NCBI GenBank assembly: GCA_015680685.1
Contig: MNCI01019122.1
Span: 117,664 to 181,663 of the forward strand
Direction: 5' to 3'
Origin: Gnetum montanum
Taxonomy: Eukaryota; Streptophyta; Gnetopsida; Gnetales; Gnetaceae
Length of the DNA: 64,000 nucleotides
Position numbers and translations under genes: made by a program. The notes under the pieces are model-generated. The model ran no database searches. It saw only the letters and a program-made list of their open reading frames with translations, and was not told where the DNA came from. Positions 12,200 to 23,765 of this stretch are shown here, one piece after another (positions within the stretch are counted from its first letter, which is position 1; each line of letters opens with the position of its first letter).

Positions 12200-13370
12200 A
12201 CACCTAACAATCTTTTATCTTTATTTGTTTGCTATTATAGTTAATTTGCAATCCTATGATCATCATTTAAAGATGCTTATTTGGAAGCAAAACTATAAGA
12301 TGAATGCCAAAGAATATTTAATGTGGAATAGGGAAAAAATTGGTTCTACAATCTACCAATCTATGGAGGAATAGGGTCAACTTTAGAAAAATAACCTTAG
12401 CTTATAGAATAGTTGGTGAAGGACTTACTACAAATATCTGCATTCTAAAATAACAAAAGGCTAATAACTCAAAAATGTGAGTAGCTAATTATAGATAGAA
12501 CCATACTAAACACATTCTTGTCTTTGCAAATTAAAATTAAGTAAACTTTCAAGATACTACTTGATACACTAACACTAATAGGTCAAATGAAATATTGAAC
12601 AAAAATAAATAAAAATAATAATAAATCAAGCATTAAATACATATACACTCATAGATAAATATATAACCTAATTTAAACTTATACCAGCATAGAAACATGA
12701 GTGAACCTCATGGATAAGTACACCATCATACGAGTAGCAATGGTAAGTATTATTATAGTAAGTATAGTTAATACTACCATAAAAGGATTTAGAAGGATGT
12801 AGGTACCCAAATAGCATCTTATTCATAAATCCAATGGAAAATTTTAAGAGTTTCCACATCAATATGTGCCTAAGTTATTACTTCCACAACTTCTATAAAC
12901 TTAGGCATGGATTAATTGTAAACTCTTGCTCAAATTCTTATTAGAAATTTAGATTTTTTAAAATGTATAAATACTTTTAATATAAAAATTTTCACTAATT
13001 TACTTGAATATAACCTATTTTCATAAAATTTAAAGAAAAAAATAAATGTTATAAACTTGCCATGGATAATGTGTAAGCACAAATTAATATAGAAATTCGT
13101 GCTTCGACAACTTTTTTAAAGAGTGTTTTTCTTGCCTTTGAAGGTGCTCAACAACTCACCATCATGAGTATTGCTTTTGATGTAACTTCTATAATCACAA
13201 GCTTCTATGCAAGTGCTTATCATCTTATCATTTTCAACAATTGTTATCATCATCAATAATGCCTTATAATCAACTTGTTCTTATTCATAGGTTGCTTTGC
13301 ATTGGTATTGGTCATGTACTATGCAAGTTATTGTTAATCATGTGAGCAAAGTAGTTGAGGGTAATATAAG
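12200..13370. repeat. Segmental duplication, copy 1 (non-coding)
   Basis: AT-rich, no gene. It aligns along its length with 17236-18570. Shared landmarks include tgccaaagaatatttaatgtg, agggtcaactttagaaaa and ttattgttaatca. The copies differ by many substitutions and small indels, so the duplication is old. Each copy is followed on the right by a minisatellite array. Confidence 0.8.
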
Positions 13371-14074
13371 TAGGCTATGTCACTAGTAGTAAGTTATTTC
13401 TATGTAAAAGTGTTAACAACGTCATTAAAAGTTGAAATGGAAATGATGTTACATGTGTAAAATGGAAATAATATTTCACGTTGAAAGTGTAAATGACAGT
13501 AACAACTTCAGTAATAAATACATTTTTAAAGTGCATTAATAATGATAACAATAACATCATGCATACAAATAACATGCATTGAAAAATAAAAATGATGTTT
13601 AATATTGAAAGTGTAAAATAGAAATGTCATTTAATGTTGAAAATATAAATATTGTTCATGTTAAAAGTGGTAACAACATCATTTAAATTTGAAAATAAAA
13701 ACAATGTTACACATTGAAAGTGTAAAATAGAAATAATATTCCATATTGAAAGTGGTAACAATATCATTAAAAATGACATTTTGTAATGTGTTAAAATGGT
13801 AATGACATCTTGTGTACAAATGACCTGTGTTAAAAAATGAAAATGATGTTGATGTTCCAAGTTAAAAGTATCAATCATGTTCATACTAAAAGTGGTAACA
13901 AATTTATGGAAAGTTGAAAATGAAAATAATGTTATGTGTTGAAAGTGTAAAATGGAAATAATATTTCACATTGAAAGTATAAATTAGGTTGCAGATATGA
14001 AAATGATGTTATATGTTAAAAATGGTAATAACAAAAATGATGTTATATGTTAAAAATTGTAACAATGTCATTGA
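13371..14074 (+). repeat. Degenerate minisatellite, array 2 (left part)
   Basis: Same unit family as 960-2140 (AATGATGTT, GTTGAAAGTG cores). Higher-order markers recur near 13530 and 13785, about 250 bases apart. The array is interrupted at 14074 by the Copia insertion and resumes at 16827. Confidence 0.8.
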
Positions 14075-14364
14075 TGTTGGAGTAATTCAACACCTAGTTT
14101 TTAAGAATTAGTTGTCCCACTTGAGTTCTGTTGCTATTTTTTAATAGTAGTTATGCATGTAGTAACAACTATCATATTAGTTTAGATTTTTTTGACAAGT
14201 TATTAAGATTAAAATTGTAAACGTGTCCCATGTTCTTGTCTATTTAAGTAGCTGTGTTTAGTCATTTTATTTGTATGGGAGAAGTAGTTTTCGTTTCATT
14301 AAAATTCTATTTGTTCTCTATCCCTACTTCTAAAATAGAGATTTAGTGAAATTATTATTCTACA
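14075..14364 (+). repeat. 5' LTR of the Copia element
   Basis: 290 bp, TG...CA termini, paired with 16532-16821. The two LTRs differ at perhaps one base in ten by eye, indicating an old insertion. Confidence 0.93.
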
Positions 14365-14429
14365 CTTAATATTAGAGACTGAATTGTTTACACATGAGCG
14401 TTTACTATGAATTGAGAGTAAATATAGCT

Positions 14430-15450
14430 ACCAACAACAATTTGACAAGTATTCAAAATGCTCTAATTTTCAATGGCACTAATTATTAGTTTTGATACGT
14501 GAAAATGAAGACGTTGTTTAAGTCACATGATTTGTGGGAATTGGTCAAAAATGGATTTTCTAGAGTAAGCCCCAACACTGACTACAACACAATGAAATGA
14601 ATTGAGGAAGAAATAGAAAAAGGATGCCAAATCCCTGCTTATGATTCATGAGGGTGTCTATATCATGTGATATTTCCACGCGTTATGGGTGCTGCCACTT
14701 CAAAGGAAGCATGAGATTTGCTTCATGAACGATACCAAGGGATGAGTAAGATGGTGACTATCAAGTTGTAGGCTCTTCAACGAGATTTTGAGAATTTGCA
14801 AATGAAGCCAATTGAAAAGGTATAAGAATTTTTTACAAAAGTCTCATCCATTGTGAATCAAATTCATTCTCTTGAAGAAGAACTAGGTGACCAAAAGACT
14901 ATAGAAAAAGTGCTAAGATATCTTCCTGCCAAGTTCAATCATGTAGTCATTACAATTGAAGAGTCAACAGACATGTTGGATTATTCACTCATGGAATTCA
15001 TGGAGTCAAAAGGTCATGTCAGATTATTCACTCGTGAAATTAATGGATTCACCTCAAGCACATGAGCAACAATTAAGCAACATAGCTAATGCTTCCTTAG
15101 AACATGCATTCCAATCAAAGATTGATATGAAGAAAAATACCAATGGCTTTAGAAGAGGAAAGAATATTAGAGAATGTGGAAATGGTTGTGAAGATTCTAG
15201 TCGTGGAAGAGGACAAGGTAGAAATTATGATGGAGGTAATCATTTTAATTCTCCATCTTGTTCTTATTGTGGTAAATTAGATCATATCGAAAAAATTGTT
15301 GACGTAAAAATAAGGCTAATCAAGATAAAGCTAGTCCACAATGTTACAATTGTAAAAACCATGGCCACATTACTAAAGATTGTGATTTAAAAATACAAGG
15401 AAAAGCTAACTACCATGAAAAAAAGATAGCATGTGAAGATAGTTTATTTA
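14430..15450 (+). pseudogene. gag: Copia gag (broken)
   Basis: The frame opens near 14455 with the Copia gag start FNGTNY and continues through MKTLFKSHDLWELVKNGF; a later segment (14853-15065) reads SLEEELGDQKTIEKVLRYLP and is typical of the UBN2/retrotrans_gag_2 fold. A Gly/Arg-rich basic stretch follows, then two CCHC knuckles: one damaged (CSYCGKLDHIEK, about 15259) and one intact (CYNCKNHGHITKDC, about 15340-15382). Frameshifts and stops occur throughout. Gag would package element RNA; this copy cannot be translated as one protein. Confidence 0.85.
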
Positions 15451-15720
15451 TTGCTTATTTGACTATTGATGTTGATGTGTGTGAAGATGCATGGTATTTA
15501 GACAATGGATGCAACAATCATATGATAAGAAATAGAGATTGCTTTGTTGAAATTGATGAGAGTGTAAAGAAACAAGTTATAATGGGAAACAACAACCAAA
15601 TACAAATGTGTGGCTTTGGTGTTATTACTGTGATGTCTAAATTTAGGAGGAAACTTATACATGATGTGTTGTATGTTTTTAGGCCCAGAATTTGCTTAGT
15701 TTGGATCAACTACTGAAGAA
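15451..15720 (+). pseudogene. Copia protease fragment
   Basis: The frame at 15459-15716 reads WYLDNGCNNHM at the catalytic aspartate. Copia proteases have D-S/T-G here; this copy has D-N-G, so the active site is altered. The rest of the domain (GNNNQIQMCGFG, IHDVLYV) is recognisable. The enzyme would cleave the Gag-Pol polyprotein inside the particle. Confidence 0.8.
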
Positions 15721-16085
15721 ATGCTATTGTGCATTTTTCAATAATGATGAGTGCTTAATTTTTGATAAAAGGATTAGGAGTTTGATTTATGCATCAAAGA
15801 TGACAACAAATAAAATGTTTCCAATTGTGTGTTCACAAGTTGCCTTTAATGCTTTCAAGGCTTCAAGTGATGATTCAATGTTGTGGCATAGAAGGCATGG
15901 TCATCTAAATTTTTCTAGGCTACAACTGTTACATAAGAAGAGCATGGTATCTTCAACTAGTGGAGATAAATGACAAAGTTTATGAAGCATGTATCTTTGA
16001 GAAGCATCACAAAGATAAGTTTCCTATTTGGAAAGTCTTGGAGAGCCACTAAACCTCTAATGTTGGTGCATGCTATAATCCAATG
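15721..16085 (+). pseudogene. Copia integrase N-terminal fragment
   Basis: The frame at 15692-15973 includes MLWHRRHGHLNFSRLQLL, the HHCC zinc-binding start of Copia integrase, followed after a frameshift by the CxxC half (CEACIFEKHHKDKFP) and the lead-in to the catalytic core near 16040-16075. The DDE core is absent: the sequence breaks near 16085, where the deletion joins integrase to the RNaseH end. Confidence 0.75.
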
Positions 16086-16129
16086 CAAACTTGATGTTTG
16101 AATGGAAGTAAGTGCTTCCTTATTTTTCT

Positions 16130-16500
16130 TCATGATTTTTCATGGATGTCAAAGAAGCTACCAAGCACTGTCTTATCAAGCATAGAGGTTGAGTATATGA
16201 CTGCAACAACCACATCATGTCAAGTTACTTGGATGAGAAGATTTTTAGCTAATTTGAAGCAAAAATAAGAATAGCCTACAATAATTTTGTACAACAATAA
16301 GTCTACCATTTCATTATCAAAGAATCCAATGCAACAAGAAAGATTCAAACACATTTAAATACATCATCATTTTATTCAAGAATGTATTACTAAAGGAGAA
16401 GTTGAGTTATGGTAGTGCAATACTAAAGAATAGCCAACCAACATATTCACCAAAGCATTTTCTGAGAAGAAATTCAAGAAGTTTTGAGCCTTGATTGATG
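16130..16500 (+). pseudogene. Copia RNaseH C-terminal fragment
   Basis: After the deletion, the typical Copia pol terminus is visible: SWMSKKLPSTVLSSIEVEYM, then a WMRRFLANL-like helix, LYNNKSTISLSKNP, an HHFIQECITKGEVEL region and NIFTKAFSEKKF just before the PPT. Catalytic residues upstream are gone and stops are present. RNaseH would degrade the RNA strand of the cDNA hybrid. Confidence 0.8.
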
Positions 16501-16531
16501 TTCAACCCCTTGCTTGAATTAAAGAGGGAAT

Positions 16532-16821
16532 TTTTGGAGTAATTCAAGACCTAGTTTTTAGGAACTAGTTGTTCCACTTGAGTTTTGTTGGTAGTTGTGT
16601 ATACAATAATAGCTGTCATATTAGTTTAGATATTTTTAACAAGTTGTTAAGATTAGAATTATAAACGTGTCCCATGTTGTCATTGCAAAGTGTTTATTTA
16701 AGTAGCTATGTTTAGTCATTTTTTTGTATGAGAGAAGTAGTTTCAGTTTAATAAAATTTTTATTTGTTCTCTATTCTGTTTGTTCTCTAAAATAGAGATT
16801 TAGTGAAATTATTATTCTACA
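16532..16821 (+). repeat. 3' LTR of the Copia element
   Basis: Paired with 14075-14364. It starts right after the purine tract aaagagggaat and is followed by the TSD ATTGA. Confidence 0.93.
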
Positions 16822-16826
16822 ATTGA

Positions 16827-17235
16827 AAACATTGAAAATTACATTCCTTAATAAAAGTGGAAACGATGTTGCATGTTAAAAGTATAAATGACCTTATAGG
16901 TTAAAAGTAGAAATGATGTTATACAGATGTAATTTAAAAGTGTAAATGACATTTGATGTTAAAAGTAGTAACAACATCATTGAAAGTAGAAACAACATTA
17001 AGGGTAAAAAGTAGAAATGATATTGTACTGTAAAAATGAAAGTGATATTTAGCATTAAAATTGATAATCACATTAATGTTAAAAGTGAAAATGACATCGT
17101 ATAGAACTAAGGTTTTTAAGGCAGAAGTGATGTTGGGGCGGAATGACATTTCACATTAAAAGTAGTAACGACATCGTAACAAGTTGAAAATTCTATGCAA
17201 AGTAAAAATGACAACCAAGTTCAAAGCATCCAATA
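16827..17235 (+). repeat. Degenerate minisatellite, array 2 (right part)
   Basis: Continuation of the array interrupted by the Copia element, with the same AATGATGTT/AAAAGTAGAAAT units. It ends near 17200 in a block (gcaaagtaaaaatgacaacc) also found at the right edge of array 1 (about 2113). Confidence 0.75.
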
Positions 17236-18570
17236 ATCGTTTATCTATGTTTGCTTGTTGTTACGATCAATTTTCAACCCTACAATCATCATTTCAAAAT
17301 GATCATTTAGAAGTGGAAATCTAAGATAAATGCCAAAGAATATTTAATGTGAAGAAGGAAAAAAAATTAGTCCTCCAATCTACTAATCTATTAAGAAATA
17401 GGGTCAACTTTAGAAAAGCAACCTTAGCTTACAATACCGTTGGTGCAAGACTTACTGCAAGGATCCACATTATGAAACAACAAGAGGCTAATAACTCAAC
17501 GATGTGAGTAGCTAATTACATATAGAACCATTGCTAAACACATTTTGTCACTGTATTTGCAAATCAAAATTAAGTAAACTTCCAAGATACTACTTGATAA
17601 ACTAACACTAATTGGTCAAAATGAAATATTGAACAAAAATAAATAAAAAATAAAAAATCAAATATGAAATACATATAAATATATAAGTTAATATAAACCT
17701 ATACCAACATAAAAACATGAGTAAGCCTCATGAACACTAGGTACAACATCATATGGATAGAAAGGCAACTATTATTATAGTAAGTATAAGGTAATACTAC
17801 CATAAAATGATTTAGAAGGATGCAGACACCCAAATGACATTTTGGTTAGAAATTCAATGGCAAATTTTAAGAGTTTTTACATCAATCTGTGCCTAAGTTC
17901 TTGCTTAAACAAGTAAAAACTCAAGCCCAAATTAATTGGAAACTCTTGCTTTTACAACTTCTTCATCAAAGCTTTGCCTTTATAGGCACTCTTCCCAAGA
18001 TCTATAAACTCTTGCTCAGATTTTTCAAAATGCTACTTCTAATCCACACGAGTTAGAAATTTAGATTTTTAAAAAATGTATAGATACTTTTAATAAAAAC
18101 TTTTCGTCAACTTGTATATAACTTATTTTCATAAAATTTAAGGAAAAAATAAATGGTATAAACTTGTCATTATGGATAATGTTAAGGCACGTATTGATAG
18201 AAACTTTCACTTCCACAAGTTATTTAAAAAGCATATTTGTTACCTTTGAGGATTCTATACATGAATATTGCTTTTGCTATAACTTGATAAAATTCTATAC
18301 AAGTGCTTACAGTATGCAATCATTTATATTGAGAAAGAGTATTCAAATGGAATGATATGAGAGATTCTTCAAGGCTCATTCTTTAAACATGTTATGTCAT
18401 CAATTGGCAATTATTTTCAATAACTGTTATCATCTTCAATAATTCCTTCTTATCAACTTGATCTTATTGATAAGTTACTTTGCATTGATCATGTACTATG
18501 TAAGTTATTGTTAATCACATGAACAAAGTAGTTGATGGTAGTTTAGGTAGGTTGTGTCACTGATACTATA
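17236..18570. repeat. Segmental duplication, copy 2 (non-coding)
   Basis: Collinear with 12200-13370, diverged by substitutions and indels; no coding capacity. A short frame at 18164-18355 has no counterpart preserved in copy 1 and is taken as chance. Confidence 0.8.
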
Positions 18571-19150
18571 CTATGCAAGTTATCACTACGTTAAAAGTGG
18601 TAACAACATAATTGCAAGTTAAAAATAGAAATAATGTTACATGTTAAAAGTGTAAAATAGAAATAATATTACATGTTGAAAGTGTAAAATGGAAATAAGA
18701 TTACATGTTGAAAGTGTAAATGACATTACAATAACAAATTCATTAAAAATGACATTCTATAATGCATTAATAGTGGTAACAATGTCATGCATATAAATAA
18801 CGTGCATTGAAAAAGAAAAATGATGTGCAAAGTGTAAAATAGAAATGATGTTAAATATTTCACGTTAAAAGTAGTAACATAAATTTGAAAATGAAAATGA
18901 TGTTCGATATTGAAAGTGTAAAATGGAAATAATATTGCACATTGAAAGTGTAAATGAAATTCCATGTTCAAAGTGGTACCAATGTAATTGAAAATGTTAA
19001 TAGTGGTAACGACGTTGTGCGTACAAATAACGTGTGTTGAAAAATGAAAATAATGTTCATTGAAAGTATAAAATGAAACTGATGTTCTATGTTGAAAGTG
19101 TAAATGATGTTATACATTAAATGATGTTCCATGTTGAAAGTGTAAATGGA
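18571..19150 (+). repeat. Degenerate minisatellite, array 3
   Basis: Same unit family and orientation as arrays 1 and 2. Higher-order markers at about 18760 and 18993. It ends where the Helitron-linked sequence begins. Confidence 0.8.
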
Positions 19151-19259
19151 ATTTGTTATTTTTGATATATAATGCAAATTCGGCTGAGAGTGAGAGCATA
19201 CACTAATTGATGGAATTTTTTTTTCAGAAAACCCATTCTTAGGAAAAATAAGGTACATA

Positions 19260-19345
19260 ACTCTTGTTCTTTGTCCAGAAGGCATGAAAATTTGGGTTTT
19301 TAAATCTTGTTCTTCGTCCAGAAGTCGTGAAATTTTTTACTCAAA
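19260..19345. repeat. Two-copy short tandem repeat
   Basis: A unit of about 47 bases containing cttgttcttcgtccagaagt-type sequence occurs twice (about 19262-19300 and 19307-19345), just downstream of the Helitron helicase end on the minus strand. Confidence 0.6.
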
Positions 19346-19424
19346 GAACTTTTTACTTGTAAACAAATAAGATTCTTTCAGCCAATTTATAGATATATAT
19401 TATAAATATATAACTAAGCTAGTG

Positions 19425-19449
19425 ATCGCTAGTCGTTTGCTATAGCGAT
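19425..19449 (-). other. Candidate Helitron 3'-terminal hairpin
   Basis: Seven-base perfect stem ATCGCTA / TAGCGAT with an 11-base loop, lying about 60 bases past the stop codon of the helicase on the minus strand. Reading on the minus strand, CTAG follows two bases after the stem. Helitrons end in a short hairpin followed by CTRR, so this is the right kind of structure in the right place. The spacing is shorter than usual and the next base is C, not the expected T. Confidence 0.35.
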
Positions 19450-19505
19450 GATTTAAACATAACAAAGACCATGGAATGCTTTATTGAATGATTATAAGAA
19501 TGAGA

Positions 19506-20565
19506 TCATTCTTCATTAGATTTAATGCGTTGCTCTTCATCCAATCTACTTTGAAGGTGCGAAGCTTTAAATATCTTGATATATTTTTCTTTGGAGATCA
19601 GAGGGAATATCTTCAAACTGTCAATACTCCTCACTCGAGATAGTGCCACAAATGTAAGACCTGTTGTTTCTTTGCTACCAACATCTATACACGCTTTCTC
19701 CAATGTCATTCCCTGTGACTTATGTATTGTTAAAGCCCATGCTAATCTAAGTGGTAATCGGCGAGATCCTCCACGTATGATTGGTGGAATGGGTACTTGT
19801 CGAGGATGTTCATTATCATACGGTACTCTAATATAGGAGTCAAACTCAATGATGACATACGATGGCAACTATGGAGGTTGACAGTGTGGACTATATATTA
19901 TTTTCTTAGTGACTCCCAATGCACCATTAACCAATCCTGCTTCTGGCCATAGATTAACAGTGAGCATAACCCTTGCATCCTCACAAATGAACACTACTCG
20001 GTCCAATTCTCCTTCTGAATCATCCGAAAATTTCACATCATTTGTCTTTCTATCTACTATGCACCGTGCAACTAGCTTCTGCATTTTGAGCAATATTTTT
20101 TCATTATGCATATGCACTTTATCCTTTGTATCAAACAAATGCATAGAATCCTCAAATCCATATCACCCATCCGATGTTGATGGAAGTTGCATTCTCAAGC
20201 TTAAAAAGTCATAATCCTAATCAGTCATCTTTCCTTCTCATATATTCATCAAAACTTCTCTAAATCTTTATTTATGCGAATCATCACCCCTTTGTCGATA
20301 CACAACATCCAAGGTTACAAATTTATTGAATGCTAACCACAAATTCTTCGCATGCATCTGAGATGATATGTATGGTATAACATCTTTAACAGGTGGAAGC
20401 TGTGCAAGATCTCCAATGAGTATCATAGATCTACCACCAAAGTTATCTAAACGATTATCTGGAAATATTTCCTAAAGCCTTCGATCAATGCTACTAAGCA
20501 ATTTGCCACCTATGAAACTCATTTCATCTATAATAATATACTTTAAATATTTGTATTTATTTTAC
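19506..20565 (-). pseudogene. Helitron helicase, C-terminal part (Pif1-like)
   Basis: Minus strand. The sequence starts at the Walker B region (KYIIIDEMSFIGG), then GDLAQLPPV, a VVYRQ segment, and ends with the Pif1-type motifs LAWALTIHKSQGMTLEKACI and FVALSRVRS before the TTCATCCAATC-side terminus at 19506. About 350 residues are represented; Walker A and the Rep domain are absent. A handful of stops interrupt it (for example after YSPHCQPP). In Helitrons this helicase unwinds DNA during rolling-circle transposition. The left neighbour is minisatellite; on the right the sequence breaks abruptly into a Tat-type RNaseH. The Rep half at 38595-42349, same strand, is probably the rest of this element. 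Confidence 0.88.
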
Positions 20566-20584
20566 TAGAGTTTTCAGAAGAAAA

Positions 20585-22355
20585 CGTAAGCACAATTGAC
20601 ATAGTGCTTGATAACTATGATGCGATATTAAACTTCGATGGAGCATCCACCTCTTGAGGGGGAAGTGCTGCCACCGTTATCACATATCCCTCTGGGGAGA
20701 TCCAACCCTTTGCTTATCGATTTAACTTTCCTTGTACCAATAACATAGCAGAGTATGAAGGTCTCCTCAGAGGCCTCATGGCAGCACAAGCTTCAAACAT
20801 CACACGTCTTGTAGTTAGGGGTGACTCACAGTTAATCATAAACCAAGTTAAAGATGTTTACGCATGCAAAGCATCTCATCTACAACCCTACTGTGACCTG
20901 ATGAAACACTTGCTGAAACAGTTTATAAATTTAGAACTGCAACATGTTTCTCAAAACGACAATACCATCGCAGATGCACTAGCCACGTTAGCTCTAAACA
21001 TCTCACTGGACATGTTTCATGCATTGCCTAATTCCATCATGATTTGTGACAAGCCCATAACTAACGCTCTCGAGGAACTTCCCATAGCCTCCGTTAGCAT
21101 GACACACGCCGTAGAATGGTACGATGATATCAAAGAGTACCTTCTAGATGGTGAACCACCTCAACATCTGACGAATGCTCAGAAGGACACAGTACAAAAA
21201 CATTCTAGACAATATACAGTAGTAGGAGATACACTATGTCATAGATCCTATGAAGGCATCTTGTTAACATACATTAGCAGTACCAATGGCCAAACCGTCA
21301 TAGAACAAGTTCATGAAGGACTATGCAGAGGGCACATAGCGCCCAAAACAATGGCAACAAAAATAAGATGTTTAGGGTACTATTGGCCACACATGGAGTA
21401 CGACTGTTTCTCCAAGGTCAAGAGGTGCAATATGTGTCAAAAGCACGGTAATCTTATACATGTGCCGCCTAATGAATTGCATATGACTCAAATCACATGG
21501 CCTTTCCAGAAATGGGGGTTAGACATCATAGGACCAATAACTCCCCCATCTTCTGCGGGACATAGCTTTATCATAACCATGACTGAATACTTCATGAAAT
21601 GGGTAGAAGCTATCCTTCTTAGAAAGACCACATCGAAACAAGTATGCAAATTTATCCTTGAAAACATTGTTACCCATTTTGGCATCCCAATGACTATCAT
21701 CACTGACAATGGGCCACAATTTAGCAATGTCAAAACAAAAACATTTTGTGAGAGCCTAGGTATTAAACACTCGTTTTCATCGCCCTACTACACTCAGAGC
21801 AACGGACAAGTGGAAGCCACGAACAAGATTGTCATCTCAGTGCTCAAGAAGATGCTTACTCAGAGCAAGAAAAGATGGCATGAGCAACTAGTATACACGT
21901 TATGGGCCTACTAGACTATGCATCGAACGTCCACAGGTAAAACGCCATATAGTCTTGTTTATAGATCAGAAGTTGTTTTACTTCTAGAGTTGCAAGTACC
22001 ATCCCTAAGGATCACACTCTCTGGACTCCTTGACGAGGGTCAAAACAATGCCTTGCGCATTGTTGACCTCGACTCGGTGGAAGAAGAATGCACACGAGCG
22101 CTCAACCAAATCGAGTGGTATCAGAAGCAACAACGACGACGCCATCAACATGACGTTCACAAACTCCCAATCAAAGAAGGTGACCTTGTACTTAAGGCGG
22201 TCCACGAACATTCAGATAAATTCTCAGCCAACTGGGAAGGGCCTTACTTGGTCACCAAAGCATACGATAATGGAGCGTTCAAGCTAGCTGATATAAATGG
22301 TAATGAGCTTGCTCATCCAACAAACCATCTGTACCTTAAGCCATTTCACGTCTAA
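20585..22355 (+). pseudogene. Tat element A RNaseH and integrase
   Basis: From 20631 the frame reads NFDGAST, a stop, GGSAATVITYP and NIAEYEGLLRG, then VRGDSQLIINQVKDVYACKA and DALATLAL: the extra RNaseH of Tat elements. Integrase follows: an HHCC zinc module (HEGLCRGH at about 21309; CNMCQKH at about 21427), the core with WGLDIIGP, TDNGPQF and NGQVEATNK, with exactly 35 residues between the second Asp and the Glu (D,D-35-E), and a C-terminal WEGPYLVTKAYDNGAFKL module ending LKPFHV. Two stops break it: TGA near 20658 and TAG at 21912-21914, after LWAY. Otherwise it is open for 378 and 145 codons, much better kept than the copy at 33.9-35.7 kb. Integrase would insert the cDNA. Confidence 0.92.
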
Positions 22356-22379
22356 ACATTGTAGGTATGTGTTCGTCCT

Positions 22380-22650
22380 GGCATCATGATGGTAAACTGA
22401 TACCACAGAACGTCCTGGCGTCGTGACAGTAAACCGACACCACAGAGCTCTATCCAACATGACACTAAACTATCACACTCATTCACCAGAGTCTGCTAAG
22501 ACTATAAACTAGCTCACCTCTTCATAATTTGCCACGACTATAAACTAGCATCGTACTGTCCGCTACAACGTTAAACTAGCAACGTCCAATGGGTTACGAC
22601 ATAAAACTAACCCACGATAGTCTGCTAAGACTATAAACTGGCAAGATCAT
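22380..22650 (+). repeat. TTAAACTAGC repeats after Tat A integrase
   Basis: About eight imperfect units of 25-40 bases with the core (a/t)ctaTAAACTAGC or gttAAACTAGC, often preceded by gcta(c/a)gac. It begins just after the pol stop codon. The same core recurs at 26640-26900, 31850-32110 and 35680-35960. Confidence 0.8.
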
Positions 22651-23765
22651 CTCTGGCACATTCATCTACTGCTGTAATTCATGAAATTTCTTCATCAACG
22701 CCTGCTGCATCATCCATCACACCAGCTCTAACAACACTATTGCTGCTCATTTTTTTTTTACCTTAAGTTTCACAGGGTGCCTCCATCTACATCAGCCACA
22801 TTCATGTCTAATGTGTTCGCTAACTCATTCACTTGTGATTTTACTATCTTCTCGGAGTTGTGTTTGTAGGATGACACCCAGTGGTGCTCGTGCATAGATA
22901 CACTTCATCAAAGTGACAAGGTGCCACATTACTTCTAACACATGCAACCAAGTTAATCAATCTGTTCAAAAATACATTCCCAATTCCTAATACATTCTCC
23001 ATTTCCCCAACACTCTCGTTCTCTCTCCTACCCGGTTACAGTTCCCAGATACACCCAGTGCATCCCAAAACTTTGAGCACACTGTTGCACGTTGCGACAC
23101 TCTCAAGCAGTTGTAACACACAACACGGCACATGAGCATGAGTGCAAAATTAAAATTGCTTTATTTCTAAAAAAATGAGTAAAGAGCAAAATGAGCCACA
23201 AGACCCTTGGCACTTCCCATACAAGCCCTAGGTGGAAAGGCAGTTGTCTTAGAAAGAATTGTTCATGTCTCACACCATCATGTTTCACCTCACTATGTGG
23301 TTTTGGTTGTCGGACAATGGGTTCCCTTAGACACTCCACAAGGGTCCCATTTCTCCAAAAAATGCATCACCTCATCGCGTGACTTTAGTTGTGACAACGA
23401 GTTCTTTCAAACATGATACAAGAGTCTCGTTCCTCCAAAGAACATACTCCTCATGCCTTGGTTCTAAGTCTGCCGAATATTGGCCATCGACAAGGAACAA
23501 CATGATTTGTTTGCACAAGATGAATACTCCTCTCCCACACTAGCATAATCCCTTGATTAATTCCCAATCCCACAGTTGCAAACATCTCCTCTAGATATCA
23601 TCTCAAAACTTCATTTCCCAATCCCAAGTACTTCTAAACATGGTGCGATGACATCTGGCCAAGTGCCAAAGGATAATGCTTGCTACCAGTTTGCTTGTGG
23701 TGTTTTGTACTTCTCTGTCAATGCCTCTCAGGTCGATTCCTCCAAGCGTCAACAAAAGGGGCCAA
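22651..23765. other. 3' untranslated region of Tat element A
   Basis: No recognisable coding sequence. It runs from the TTAAACTAGC repeats to the polypurine tract. A pair of related blocks with caccatcatgtttcacctca-like sequence lies near 23275 and 23370. Confidence 0.6.

Larger units (their letters stand above)
14075..16821 (+). mobile_element. Internally deleted Ty1/Copia retrotransposon
   Basis: A complete 2,747-bp insertion with TSD ATTGA at 14070-14074 and 16822-16826. LTRs are 14075-14364 and 16532-16821 (290 bp each), beginning TGTTGGAG or TTTTGGAG and ending TCTACA. A degenerate PBS (ttaatattagagac, 14366-14380) resembles the initiator-Met PBS of Copia elements, and the PPT aaagagggaat is at 16521-16531. 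Inside are gag, protease, the start of integrase and the end of RNaseH in Copia order, but the integrase core and the whole reverse transcriptase are missing. It could only move with help, and its frames are broken. The target was the minisatellite array. Confidence 0.95.
20585..23765 (+). mobile_element. Tat element A: 5'-truncated Ty3/gypsy interior
   Basis: Plus-strand Tat/Ogre-like element retaining the second (archaeal-type) RNaseH, integrase, a repeat-bearing 3' untranslated region and a polypurine tract (caacaaaaggggccaa, about 23750-23765). LTR, gag, protease and RT on its left are missing; the sequence switches directly from Helitron helicase to RNaseH near 20565-20585. Its 3' LTR is 23766-25185. 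Confidence 0.85.
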
